From JAJTCH01 sp040386195 (GTDB lineage: Bacteria > Pseudomonadota > Alphaproteobacteria > Rickettsiales > UBA1997): 64,000 bases of DNA. The notes beneath the pieces are model-generated. The model made no database searches. It was not told where the DNA came from and worked only from the letters and a program-made list of their open reading frames with translations. The stretch spans positions 1 to 64,000 of the forward strand of contig JAZKFV010000006.1 in the NCBI GenBank assembly GCA_040386195.1, read 5' to 3'. Shown piece by piece: positions 36,411 to 45,233 of this stretch; within the stretch, counting starts at the first letter, position 1; every line of letters starts with the position of its first letter. Both the position numbers and the translations under genes were made by a program.

Positions 36411-36476
36411 GTTATAAGTGGTAAGTTGTAAGTAGTAAGTTGATCCGAGTGCGGTTTTACTTACCACTTATAACTA
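36411..36476. repeat. Heptamer-based inverted repeat
   Basis: AGTTATAAGTGGTAAGT on the left pairs perfectly with ACTTACCACTTATAACT on the right, around a centre containing GATCCGAGTGCGG. The left side continues in TAAGTNN heptamers (TAAGTTG, TAAGTAG, TAAGTTG). It lies between gcvPB and the exporter gene. The same heptamer motif recurs at 52697-52736. Confidence 0.8.
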
Positions 36477-37952
36477 ATTTGTTTCCATCCAAGTTAAAAC
36501 CGGATTTTTCGCCGCCTTAACTTCGTCCAATCTGCGTTTTGGAGTGGAAACTGGGAAAGAATGGAATTTATCGCCGTCGCCATTTTCAACTTCTTTAGCG
36601 ATATAAATCATAGTGTTAATGAATTGATCAACAGTTTCTTTGGTTTCGGTTTCAGTTGGCTCAATTAACATTGCGCCAGAAACTACCAATGGGAAGAAGA
36701 CAGTCATTGGATGAAAGCCATATTCAACCAGAGCTTTGGCAATGTCTAAAGTGCTAATATCTTTAGCTTTTTGTAATTTATCAGTGAGCAAACATTCATG
36801 CATACAATTGCCGGAGAAAGGCACGTGATAATGATCTTTCAATTTAGCTAAAATATAATTGGCGGATAAAACTGCATCTTCGGCAACTTTTTGTAAACCG
36901 TCAGTGCCGTGAGAAAGCATATAAGTTAAGGCGCGAACGTGCATTCCGAATTGACCGTTAAAACCCTTAACTTTGCCAACTGAATTTTTTGGGGCGATTA
37001 ATTTATATTGATCATTCTCTTTAACAACATGCGGAGTTGGCAAAAATTCTTCTAAATCTTTACGAACTGCAATTGGTCCAGAACCAGGACCACCGCCGCC
37101 ATGTGGGGTTGAAAAAGTTTTGTGTAAGTTAAAATGCATAACATCAACTCCCAAATCTGCGGGGCGAACTTTGCCAACAATAGCGTTGAAATTAGCGCCG
37201 TCGCAATAAAAATAAGCACCAACTGAGTGAATTAAATCAGCAATTTCTCTGATGCTTGGCTCAAACTTTCCGCAAGTGTTAGGGTTGGTAAGCATGATTC
37301 CAGCGATGTCTTCGCCATGTTCAGCAATTAATTTTCTGAATGTTTCCATATCAACCAAACCTTCTTTGTTGGAAGGAACAACTTTGATTTGATAACCACA
37401 AACCGCTGCTGTTGCTGGGTTGGTGCCGTGAGCTGAATCGGGAATTAGAACAATTTTACGGGCATTTCCTTTAGCCAATAATGCTTTTCTAATCACTAAC
37501 ATTCCCGCCAATTCACCTTGCGCGCCAGCGGCAGGAGCCAGAGAAACGGCTTCTAAGCCAGTTAAAGTTGCTAACCAATATTGTAAATTATGCATCAATT
37601 CCAAAGCGCCTTGAACGGTTGATTGGTCTTGTAAAGGATGAATATTTGCAAAGCCAGCAAGGCGTGCCACTTTTTCATTCAGCCGTGGATTATGCTTCAT
37701 TGTGCAAGAACCTAGCGGATAAAACCCGCTATCAATTGAATAGTTTTGCTGTGACAAACGCACGAAGTGACGAATCACTTGTGGTTCATTCACTTGCGGC
37801 AAACCAATTTCCACCCGCGGCTTTTGCCCGGTTCTGATTTGGAATTTTGGAACTTCCGGCAAATCAACGCCAATAGCGCCAACGCGGCTTTGTTTGATTA
37901 GGAGTTCAGTTTTGTTATTTAAGCCAACTTGAGCGGGGATAAAATTTTGCAT
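36474..37952 (-). CDS. gcvPB: Glycine dehydrogenase (decarboxylating) subunit 2
   Basis: This is the PLP-binding half of the split P-protein of the glycine cleavage system. The 492-residue protein shows the lysine motif NLHKTFSTPHGGGGPGSGP. Also visible are YPLGSCTMKHNPR near the N-terminus, AGAQGELAGM, PDSAHGTNPATA and VDVMHFNLHK. It acts with GcvPA to decarboxylate glycine and load the aminomethyl group onto lipoyl-GcvH. gcvPA is upstream on the same strand, separated by a DUF4160/DUF2442 pair. gcvT and gcvH are not in the window. Confidence 0.95.
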   Translation of the reverse strand: MQNFIPAQVGLNNKTELLIKQSRVGAIGVDLPEVPKFQIRTGQKPRVEIGLPQVNEPQVIRHFVRLSQQNYSIDSGFYPLGSCTMKHNPRLNEKVARLAGFANIHPLQDQSTVQGALELMHNLQYWLATLTGLEAVSLAPAAGAQGELAGMLVIRKALLAKGNARKIVLIPDSAHGTNPATAAVCGYQIKVVPSNKEGLVDMETFRKLIAEHGEDIAGIMLTNPNTCGKFEPSIREIADLIHSVGAYFYCDGANFNAIVGKVRPADLGVDVMHFNLHKTFSTPHGGGGPGSGPIAVRKDLEEFLPTPHVVKENDQYKLIAPKNSVGKVKGFNGQFGMHVRALTYMLSHGTDGLQKVAEDAVLSANYILAKLKDHYHVPFSGNCMHECLLTDKLQKAKDISTLDIAKALVEYGFHPMTVFFPLVVSGAMLIEPTETETKETVDQFINTMIYIAKEVENGDGDKFHSFPVSTPKRRLDEVKAAKNPVLTWMETN

Positions 37953-37954
37953 TT

Positions 37955-38203
37955 TTAGTTTTTTATTTTTTGGTTAGTTAGTAATTCATAAAGCGATTCT
38001 GGAGCTAGATCAGCGCCGTTTTCCCAAGATAGAGTGTCATTCTCAATTTTAAAATTTTTGAAGTAATTTTTATCCTTTAAAGGTTGAAAAATTTCTCCCC
38101 ATATTTTGCCAGACAGATCAACCTCACCATTTTTTCCGTCATTAAATTCAATCCAAACCCGATAATCCTTGATGTATTTTGCGTCTATAACATGTTTAAA
38201 CAT
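37955..38203 (-). CDS. DUF2442 domain protein
   Basis: This 82-residue protein has the DUF2442 pattern: V.DAKYIKDYRVWIEFNDGKNGEVDLSG, then IWGEIFQPLKD, and ENGADLAPESLYELL. The family is commonly paired with DUF4160, as here (5-bp gap). Such pairs behave in genomes like small mobile toxin-antitoxin-type modules, but the biochemical role is not established. It lies inside the gcvPA-gcvPB unit, only 2 bp before gcvPB. Confidence 0.85.
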   Translation of the reverse strand: MFKHVIDAKYIKDYRVWIEFNDGKNGEVDLSGKIWGEIFQPLKDKNYFKNFKIENDTLSWENGADLAPESLYELLTNQKIKN

Positions 38204-38208
38204 AATAA

Positions 38209-38436
38209 CTACTCCAAAGGTTCAATTTTATTTAAGGGTTTTCTATTAACTGCCAATTGCCAATCCTGTAACAATTCTTCTTTATGTAAATTGTACCAAT
38301 TAAGAACTGCCCTTAATTCTTTTTTTGGAAAATCACCCTTTATGGCTCCAGATTCAATATCGACACTAATTTCATAATTTCCATATTTTGCATGAAAATG
38401 TGCTGGATTATGTTCGTCATAATACATTGAAATCAC
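38209..38436 (-). CDS. DUF4160 domain protein, 5' end frameshifted
   Basis: The open frame (75 aa from ATG 38436) has the family core MYYDEHNPAHFHAKYG and VLNWYNLHKEELLQDW. Family members usually start about 10 residues earlier with a sequence like MPEISRFFGIVI. That beginning is present upstream: ATG at 38465 reads MPEISRF, then an A5 run (38443-38447 on plus) is one base short, and the frame resumes as GIVISMYYDEH. Either the gene is broken, the read is wrong in the homopolymer, or translation starts internally. Paired with DUF2442 and lodged between gcvPA and gcvPB. Confidence 0.78.
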   Translation of the reverse strand: MISMYYDEHNPAHFHAKYGNYEISVDIESGAIKGDFPKKELRAVLNWYNLHKEELLQDWQLAVNRKPLNKIEPLE

Positions 38437-38511
38437 AATTCCAAAAAGCGACTAATCTCGGGCATAATTCGTGGGTGTTTTGGGGTTTAATAAAATGGTG
38501 AATTTAAAAAA

Positions 38512-39792
38512 CTATTTTAAAATTTCTGCCAATTCTTGAGCAAAAATTTCCATATCATTTGTCGAAGTTAATTCAGTTGCTGCAACCAGCAATTTATTGC
38601 CTTCCAAAGCTAAACCGCCAATGATATTTTTTTCTAATAATTTTTTATTTACTTCCGCAGAATCTTGAGATAGTTCAATGGTAAATTCATTGAAAAAACT
38701 TTCGTTTAAAACTTTTACGCCTTTAACAGCTGATAATTTTTCTGCCAAATCGTAGGCTTTTTTGTGGTTGATTAATGCTAAATGTTTGAAGCCAATTTCA
38801 CCTAAAAGCATTGAGTGAATTGTAAAGGCGGTGGCGCACAGGCCTTGGTTGGAGCAAATGTTGGAAGTGGCTTTTTCGCGTCTGATATGTTGTTCTCTGG
38901 CGTTGAGAGTTAGAACATATCCGGGCTCGCCATTTTCGTCAGTGGTTAAACCGCAAATTCTGCCGGGCATTTGGCGCACATCGGCTTTTTTGCAAGCGAA
39001 AAATCCTAAATGTGGGCCGCCGAAATTTAAGCCAACGCCAATTGATGCAGCTTCGCCAACCACGATATCAGCCATGCGCGGAGCTTCTAATAAACCTAAA
39101 GCTAAAACTTCAGTTACAACAACAATCATCAACGCACCAACAGCGTCGCATTTTTTTCTGATGCTTTCTAAATCAGTAATATTGCCGTGAAAATCAGGAT
39201 AGCTGACAATTACGCAAGCGGTTTGCTCATTTAAATTTTGATTAATTTGAGCTCCGGCTAAGTCGGTGTAAGTGTGAATAACTTCTTGATAATCAGCGTT
39301 TAAAGCGTTGTGAATAAAAATATTTTTGCGATCTTTTTTAATTCTGAGCGTCATCAAAATTGCTTCTGCCAAAGAAGTGGCGCCGTCATACATTGAGGCG
39401 TTGGCAACTTCCATTCCGGTTAAAAGAGCGATGATGCTTTGAAATTGAAAAATAGTTGCCAAAGTGCCTTGAGCAATTTCAGGCTGATAAGGTGTGTAAG
39501 AAGTTAAATATTCCGAGCGTTGAATGATGTGATCAACTGAAGCGGGAATATGATGGTTGTAACAACCAGCACCTAAAAAAAACGGAGCCGAATTTGCCGG
39601 GCGATTTTTTTTGCTTAAATTGCTCAAGAAATTTTCCACTTCAATTTCACCTTGATGAAGAGGAAGCTCTTTGATTGGCTGTTTTAAAAGCGCATCTAAC
39701 GGAACGGCATCGTATAAATTATCAACCGAACTAACTCCGATTGCTTTAAGCATTTCGTCGTGATCTTGTTTGGTAAGTGCCAAATAGCGCAT
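38512..39792 (-). CDS. gcvPA: Glycine dehydrogenase (decarboxylating) subunit 1
   Basis: This is the N-terminal-half homologue of the split P-protein. The 426-residue protein shows FLGAGCYNHHIPASVDHI, SEYLTSYTPYQPEIAQGTL, MDGATSLAEA-like NASMYDGATSLAEA, and TFNFGGPHLGFFA-like GVGLNFGGPHLGFFACK. RREKATSNICSNQ is also characteristic. It works with GcvPB in glycine cleavage. Normally the two genes are adjacent; here about 560 bp with two small DUF genes lie between them. Confidence 0.95.
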   Translation of the reverse strand: MRYLALTKQDHDEMLKAIGVSSVDNLYDAVPLDALLKQPIKELPLHQGEIEVENFLSNLSKKNRPANSAPFFLGAGCYNHHIPASVDHIIQRSEYLTSYTPYQPEIAQGTLATIFQFQSIIALLTGMEVANASMYDGATSLAEAILMTLRIKKDRKNIFIHNALNADYQEVIHTYTDLAGAQINQNLNEQTACVIVSYPDFHGNITDLESIRKKCDAVGALMIVVVTEVLALGLLEAPRMADIVVGEAASIGVGLNFGGPHLGFFACKKADVRQMPGRICGLTTDENGEPGYVLTLNAREQHIRREKATSNICSNQGLCATAFTIHSMLLGEIGFKHLALINHKKAYDLAEKLSAVKGVKVLNESFFNEFTIELSQDSAEVNKKLLEKNIIGGLALEGNKLLVAATELTSTNDMEIFAQELAEILK

Positions 39793-39939
39793 AAATTATG
39801 GGAAATTGAGAATTGATTTAGATTAAAAAAGACGGCGAACTGTAGGGGTTTATCCTAATTTTTCAATAAATTTTCTTAGAATCTGTTTAGAGCCTGTCTT
39901 TCAACATAAAATTAAGCAACTAAGGCTCAAAACCATTCA

Positions 39940-40125
39940 TTATCGATATTGAGATTGATAAGCGTCGTGTTTTTTGCCAATAATTCTAAAGCAATGCTGC
40001 ATCTCCGCATCCATTTGATCACTAGGAAAATTTTTAGGTTTGAACTTCAAGGTAGTAACTTGAGGATCATTTAATACAAACGCCAAACTTTGTGCATCAA
40101 ATCCTGTAATTTCTCGTTCGTGCAT
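39940..40125 (-). CDS. N-terminal remnant of an LRR-protein paralogue
   Basis: This 61-residue frame resembles the N-terminus of the LRR protein at 40498-42066: MHERE...SLAFVLNDPQVTTLKFK versus MRERR...DMMGALGDPLVTDLELG. The sequence before the ATG (TTAATTCAAAGAAAA) is identical in both, and the upstream DNA is also similar. The frame ends before any full repeat, so this is probably a truncated copy, although a short protein could still be made. Confidence 0.6.
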   Translation of the reverse strand: MHEREITGFDAQSLAFVLNDPQVTTLKFKPKNFPSDQMDAEMQHCFRIIGKKHDAYQSQYR

Positions 40126-40292
40126 TTTTCTTTGAATTAAATGTAATAAAAAAACTTACAATTGAGCTTAACTAATTTTAAGCAAGAATATAGCTCTAAA
40201 ACCAGATATTTTTAATATCTGAAACTTAATTTTAATTAGCAAATAGAAATTAAATTAGTAAATCCAGGATTGTTTAATCTGTTAATAATCTT

Positions 40293-40500
40293 CTACCTAG
40301 CTTGACTTTCTACTCCGCCTTGAGCTGACACAGCAAGAGTTGCCCTCACAATTGCGTTAGGAACTTCTGTTGGTTTGGTCATCTGAAGAACTGTAATCAC
40401 TACATCTTGCTCAAGTTTTCTGAGCGGATGATTTTTGTCTGACTCGGTATCTTTTTTATTTGGGAGAAATTGACTACCAACAATAATAACGGCTGCATTA
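40293..40500 (-). pseudogene. C-terminal remnant of an LRR-protein paralogue
   Basis: An open stretch without a start, directly after the LRR gene stop in another frame. It includes KNHPLRKLEQDVVITVL and TLAVSAQGG, ending at a TAG (40293-40295). This parallels the tail of the intact LRR protein (ENHPLKKLPQDLLRVVHDI ... IIQSAFAKQAQE). It is read as the leftover 3' end of a second tandem LRR gene. Confidence 0.55.
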
Positions 40501-42066
40501 TGTAATCTTTGGGCCTTGTTTATCTAGCCTTTCCTGCGCTTGTTTAGCAAAAGCTGATTGTATAATAGGGTTGGGAGATTTTAAATGTGCATCAATTGAT
40601 ATATCGTGAACTACTCTAAGCAAATCTTGGGGAAGTTTTTTGAGTGGGTGGTTTTCATATTTTTTGTCGTCTTCAACTTCTAGAGTTTCTTCTCCTGATG
40701 CTTTTTCTCTTGGGGTTTTCTCAGTGCTGGCAAATTCCATCGTCAAAAGATGCACCTCTTCTTTTCTGTGCCTTATCTCAATAGCTCCATCAAAAGCTTC
40801 TTGATATTGTGGATTACGGCAATAAATTTTTTCTATTTTACATTCAGGAGTCATAAGAGTTGAAGCAATTGCTGTTGCTGCTGGCTCCTCTTCAATAAAT
40901 CTGGTTCCACTAAAATCAAGGGTGACAAGGGTTTTATTTTCTTCAAGGACTGTAGCAATAATATTTGCCAATTCTTCTCGTAACACCACTTCTGTTTCTG
41001 CCATTGCTCTTGCTGTTTCTAATTCTAATTCCTGAAAAAGAATGTTGTTATTACCAAGATTAAGTTTGGTGAGAGTTTGGTTTGTTAAAAGGGCGGTAAT
41101 AATTTGTGTCGCTCCTTCAGCGCCAATATTGTTCTGAAAAAGATTAAGATTGGTAAGTGGTGTATTTGTCTCAAGGACTGCAGCAATCGCCATTGCTCCT
41201 TCAGTACCAATTCGGTTAAGAGAACAATCAAGATCGGTAATTGTTGTGTTTGTCTCCAAAGCTTTAGCAATTGCTGTTACTCCTGTATTACCGAATATGT
41301 TACCAAGAAGTTCAAGACTGGTAAGTGTTGCGTTTGTTTGAAGAGCCCGAGCAATTTCTTCAACTTCTAAATCACCAAACATATTGCCATTAAGATTAAG
41401 ACTTTTAAGTGTTGTGTTTGTTGCAAGGGCTGTAGCAATTTCTTTAACTCCTTCATAACTAACCGTGTTATCAGAAAAATTAAGATTGATAAGCAGTGTA
41501 TTTTTTATGAGAAGACTGGCATCCATTGTTCCTTCATAACCCATCCTGTTAAAACCAAGAGCAAGACTAGTGAGTGTAGTGTTTGTTGCAAGGGCTGTAC
41601 TAATTTCTCTGACCCCATCACCACCAAGCATGTTATTATTAAGACCAAGACTAGTAAGTGTTGTGTTTTTTGTAAGAGCCGTGGCAATTGCTTTTGCTCC
41701 TTCAACACCAATTCTGTTACCAGAAAGATCAAGATTGGTAAGTGCTTTATTTTTGGTGAGAAGACTGGCAATTGCCATTGCTCCTTCATCACCAAACCTG
41801 TTAGTATCGAGACTAAGACTGCTAAGCTTTGTGTTTGTTTCAAGAGCCTCAGCAATTTTTTTTATTGTTTTAAGATCGCATCTTCCAGTAGCGGTAAGGC
41901 TGATAAGTGTTGTGTTTGTTGCCAACAATTCTAAAGCCGGGGCTATTTCTTCATCTGTTTTAGACCCAAGTTGAAATCCTAACTCCAAATCAGTGACTAG
42001 AGGATCACCTAGTGCACCCATCATATCTTCTAATGTATAAGCATATTTCGTTCTTCGTTCGCGCAT
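40498..42066 (-). CDS. Leucine-rich-repeat protein, RNase-inhibitor-like (effector-like)
   Basis: This 522-residue protein is built from about eleven 28-residue LRRs between residues 45 and 360. The consensus is TNTTLTSLDLSGNRIGxEGA, continuing xAIAxAL; this is the ribonuclease-inhibitor/NLR-like class that is common in eukaryotes and in host-directed bacterial proteins. An acidic linker (ASGEETLEVEDDKKYE) leads to a helical tail with HPLKKLPQDLLRVVHDI. There is no signal peptide. Remnants of two relatives lie just downstream on the same strand, so this was a small tandem family. Long antisense frames within it are periodicity artefacts. Function unknown; protein-protein binding is expected. 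Confidence 0.85.
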   Translation of the reverse strand: MRERRTKYAYTLEDMMGALGDPLVTDLELGFQLGSKTDEEIAPALELLATNTTLISLTATGRCDLKTIKKIAEALETNTKLSSLSLDTNRFGDEGAMAIASLLTKNKALTNLDLSGNRIGVEGAKAIATALTKNTTLTSLGLNNNMLGGDGVREISTALATNTTLTSLALGFNRMGYEGTMDASLLIKNTLLINLNFSDNTVSYEGVKEIATALATNTTLKSLNLNGNMFGDLEVEEIARALQTNATLTSLELLGNIFGNTGVTAIAKALETNTTITDLDCSLNRIGTEGAMAIAAVLETNTPLTNLNLFQNNIGAEGATQIITALLTNQTLTKLNLGNNNILFQELELETARAMAETEVVLREELANIIATVLEENKTLVTLDFSGTRFIEEEPAATAIASTLMTPECKIEKIYCRNPQYQEAFDGAIEIRHRKEEVHLLTMEFASTEKTPREKASGEETLEVEDDKKYENHPLKKLPQDLLRVVHDISIDAHLKSPNPIIQSAFAKQAQERLDKQGPKIT

Positions 42067-42238
42067 TTTTCTTTGAATTAAATTAATTTACGACCTTTTA
42101 AAAAGTTGAATTATCAATCTTTGATTCGCAAAATTTTTGCCAAAAAATTTTGCTTTAACTAAATTTATGAATAATGCATTATTTTGAAAATCAAAGATAT
42201 TTAATATTCCAAATCAATTTCAACTAGCAAATATATTT

Positions 42239-43984
42239 ATGCCTAAATTCGACAAATCAAAATTGCCTTCCCGTTATGTAACCAACTCTCACGGCTGTGA
42301 AGGGCGCAAGACGATGCTTTATAATATTAAGACCGATTTATATCCGGAAGGTTTGACTGAAGATGATTTACAAAAGCCATTTGTTGGCGTGGTTAGCGCG
42401 TGGAATGAGGCGGCGCCTTGTAATATTGCGTTGCAGCGTCAAGCGCAGCCGGCGAAAAAAGGTGTTAAAGATGCGGGTGCAACGCCGCGCGAGTTCACAA
42501 CTATTACAGTAACCGACGGAATTGCCAATGGCCATCAAGGAATGAAATCGTCTTTAGTTTCGCGTGAAGTGATCGCCGATTCTATTGAAGTTACCGTGCG
42601 TGGGCATTCATACGACGCGCTAGTTGGTTTGGCGGGTTGCGATAAATCTTTGCCGGGAATGATGATGGCAATGTGTCGGCTTAATGTGCCTTCAGTATTT
42701 ATGTATGGCGGCTCAATTTTGCCCGGAAAATTTAAAGGCAAAGATGTAACCATCGTTGATGTCTTTGAAGCAGTCGGGCAGTTTGATGCCGGCAAAATGA
42801 CTGCCGATGATTTGCGCGCTTTATCCAAAGTTGCTTGCCCTTCGGCTGGCGCTTGCGGCGGGCAATTTACTGCCAATACAATGGCTTGTGTTTCAGAAGC
42901 AATTGGTTTGGCATTGCCCGGCTCCAGCGGCGCGCCAGCTCCTTATCAATCGCGTGATGAATATGCTTATGAATCGGGAAAAGCGGTGGTGGAATTAATC
43001 AGAAAAAATATTCGCCCCCGAGATATTGTAACTTTAAAATCTTTAGAAAACGCCGCAACTATTGTTGCCGCAACTGGCGGATCAACCAACGCCGCGCTTC
43101 ATTTGCCAGCAATTGCTAATGAATGTGGAATTGATTTTGATATTTTTGCGGTTGGCGAAATTTTCAAAAAAACTCCTTACATCGCCGATATGAAACCAGG
43201 AGGAAAATATGTTGCTAAAGATTTATACGAAGCGGGCGGTGTGCAAATGATTTTGAAAGTGTTGTTTGACGCCGGATTTATTCACGGCGATTGCATGACT
43301 GTAACTGGCAAAACTATGGCCGAAAATTTGCGCGATGTAAAATTTAACGAAAATCAAGATGTAGTTTATAAACCAGAAAAACCTTTATCACCAACTGGCG
43401 GCGTGGTTATTTTGAAAGGCAATTTAGCAATTGACGGCGCTATCGTAAAAGTTGCTGGAATGAAAAAAGATCAACTAAAATTCACCGGCACAGCTTTGTG
43501 TTTTGACAATGAAGAAGATTGCTTCAAAGCCGTTGAAAACAAACAATATCAAGCCGGCGATGTTTTGGTAATCAGATATGAAGGCCCAAAAGGCGGCCCG
43601 GGAATGCGCGAAATGTTAGCCACCACTGCGGCAATTTATGGCCAAGGAATGGGCGACAAAGTGGCGCTGATTACTGATGGCAGATTTTCCGGCGGCACAC
43701 GCGGTTTCTGCGTTGGTCACATTAATCCAGAAGCCGCAGTTGGCGGCACAATCGCGCTTTTAAAAAACGGCGACAAAATAATTCTCGATGCGGTTAACGG
43801 CACAATTGATGTTGATTTATCAGCAGAAGAGTTAGAAAAACGCCGCCAAGAATGGCGTCCAAGAGAAACTGATTACACCACCGGAACTTTGTGGAAATAT
43901 ACTCAAACCGTAGGCTCAGCCCGATTCGGCGCGGTTACGCATCCGGGCGCGAAAAAAGAGAAAAAATGTTACGCGGATATTTAG
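42239..43984 (+). CDS. ilvD: Dihydroxy-acid dehydratase
   Basis: This Fe-S enzyme converts 2,3-dihydroxy-isovalerate/methylvalerate to the 2-oxoacids for valine, isoleucine and (via PanB) pantothenate. The 581-residue protein shows NSHGCEGRKTMLYN, the cluster Cys regions GLAGCDKSLPGMMMA and CPSAGACGGQFTANTM, and GRFSGGTRGFCVGHINPEA near the C-terminus. Length is normal. It stands alone; no other ilv gene is in the window. The 170 bp between it and the divergent LRR gene must hold both promoters. Confidence 0.96.
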   Translation: MPKFDKSKLPSRYVTNSHGCEGRKTMLYNIKTDLYPEGLTEDDLQKPFVGVVSAWNEAAPCNIALQRQAQPAKKGVKDAGATPREFTTITVTDGIANGHQGMKSSLVSREVIADSIEVTVRGHSYDALVGLAGCDKSLPGMMMAMCRLNVPSVFMYGGSILPGKFKGKDVTIVDVFEAVGQFDAGKMTADDLRALSKVACPSAGACGGQFTANTMACVSEAIGLALPGSSGAPAPYQSRDEYAYESGKAVVELIRKNIRPRDIVTLKSLENAATIVAATGGSTNAALHLPAIANECGIDFDIFAVGEIFKKTPYIADMKPGGKYVAKDLYEAGGVQMILKVLFDAGFIHGDCMTVTGKTMAENLRDVKFNENQDVVYKPEKPLSPTGGVVILKGNLAIDGAIVKVAGMKKDQLKFTGTALCFDNEEDCFKAVENKQYQAGDVLVIRYEGPKGGPGMREMLATTAAIYGQGMGDKVALITDGRFSGGTRGFCVGHINPEAAVGGTIALLKNGDKIILDAVNGTIDVDLSAEELEKRRQEWRPRETDYTTGTLWKYTQTVGSARFGAVTHPGAKKEKKCYADI

Positions 43985-44084
43985 TTAACGCAATGCGGTA
44001 GAAAGTTTTAAATAAAATTTGGCAGTTATCTCTTAAAAAACAAATTCAATTTCTAACCTGAAACGCGATTTATCCCAAATAGAT

Positions 44085-44128
44085 ATTTTTTAATTACCGT
44101 CGGCTCTAACCGACGGTAATTAAAAAAG
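44085..44128. repeat. Long perfect hairpin after ilvD
   Basis: TTTTTTAATTACCGTCGG pairs with CCGACGGTAATTAAAAAA around the 6-nt loop CTCTAA: an 18-bp perfect stem with a GC-rich top. The T-run is on the 5' arm for both strands, so it is not a classical rho-independent terminator, but it could block exonucleases or stop transcription between the convergent ilvD and the gene at 44230. Confidence 0.75.
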
Positions 44129-44158
44129 ATTATCAAATTAAAATTGATTTTGTGCTTC

Positions 44159-44200
44159 AAGGAATAATTTTAAAATTTAAAGGAATAATTTTAAAATTTA
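44159..44200. repeat. 20-bp tandem duplication
   Basis: AAGGAATAATTTTAAAATTT occurs twice in a row, with one extra A between copies, in the gap between ilvD and the convergent gene. No function is apparent. Confidence 0.8.
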
Positions 44201-44229
44201 GAAATCTGCGCAGTGCATTCCCAAAAATT

Positions 44230-45228
44230 TTATTTGGAAACTTCCACTGGTTTTTTTGCCGTTGATAAAATTTGTGATTTTGCTAATTGCGGATTTGTGG
44301 GAGAATAAGTGTCAATCACATCTGCCGTCAAATTTTCTGTGAATAATTGTGAAAAACCATCCGGTTTTTCTTGTGTAATTTGTTCTTTTCTTGTGGCTAA
44401 GTCAAAAGCCTCAACTTCAGCTCTTAACTCTCTTAGTGTTTGATTAATTTTCTCAGCTTGGTATTTGTCATCTTTAATTTTGTCATCAAGAATTTTTAAA
44501 ACTAAATCTTTTGGGCTTTGTTCTTTGTGGTCTTTTTGTTCAGGATCGGCGCCCAATTTTAATAATTGTTTAATGATAAATTCATACTGGCTTTGCGTTG
44601 ATAAATGAAGCATCAAAAAACTTTGTTTTTCTTCGCCAAGGCTAGAGGCAAAATCGGTTTTAAACCAGTTTTTTTCTTTTGTGAGGGTTTCAAACTTTTC
44701 ATTTAAAACATCGCGCCAATATTGTGAAAATGCCCAATGTAACAAACTTGCGCCTTGCTGATTATAAGTAGCTTTAATTGATTGTTTTGCTTGAGCAGGA
44801 TCAATTTCGTGCGCCAATTTTAATAATTTTGTAAATTCTTCAAGCATATTAAAATAGGCGCATAAGGGCAAAAATTTGATAATCCAGCTGTAATAGTTTT
44901 CAAGTTTATCTCTTGGAGTTTCTTCTAAAGTTTCGTAGGTTGTTTTTAAAAAATTTGAGAATTTTTTAAAAATTCCAAATTGTCCCCACGAAGCTTCAGG
45001 GATTGGCTCTAAAATTTCTACGCAATCTTTTGAAGAGCCAACCGCAAAGGCTAATGCCGCAAACATTTTAATTTGAAATTGTAATTCTTCTAAATTTTCT
45101 GGATCGTCAAATGGTTTTCTATTGATATTTTCATCGGCCAATCTTGTTGCCTGATCAATTCTTCCAAAAACATTTGCCGCAGTTATATCGTATGTTACGC
45201 CGTCAACTGTAATTTTTTTGTTTCTCAT
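44230..45228 (-). CDS. Ankyrin-like protein of unknown function
   Basis: This 332-residue soluble protein is mostly helical. One ankyrin-like unit pair is visible at about 150-250: GASLLHWAFSQY and SFLMLHLSTQSQYEFIIKQLLKLGADPEQKD, the last part matching the typical end of an ankyrin repeat (LL..GADP). A charged helical segment follows (KINQTLRELRAEVEAFD). There is no signal peptide and no CaaX box; it ends KPVEVSK. It lies 5 bp after znuC on the same strand and may share its transcript, though a functional link is not evident. Confidence 0.6.
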   Translation of the reverse strand: MRNKKITVDGVTYDITAANVFGRIDQATRLADENINRKPFDDPENLEELQFQIKMFAALAFAVGSSKDCVEILEPIPEASWGQFGIFKKFSNFLKTTYETLEETPRDKLENYYSWIIKFLPLCAYFNMLEEFTKLLKLAHEIDPAQAKQSIKATYNQQGASLLHWAFSQYWRDVLNEKFETLTKEKNWFKTDFASSLGEEKQSFLMLHLSTQSQYEFIIKQLLKLGADPEQKDHKEQSPKDLVLKILDDKIKDDKYQAEKINQTLRELRAEVEAFDLATRKEQITQEKPDGFSQLFTENLTADVIDTYSPTNPQLAKSQILSTAKKPVEVSK

Positions 45229-45233
45229 ATTTT

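Noticed and set aside
41085..41974. Several antisense and plus-strand frames within the LRR gene
   Set aside because: They repeat with the 84-bp LRR period and are mirror images of the real coding repeats.
44085..44128. Rho-independent terminator after ilvD
   Set aside because: The hairpin is strong, but the T-run lies on the 5' arm in both orientations rather than after the stem, so it is listed only as a hairpin.
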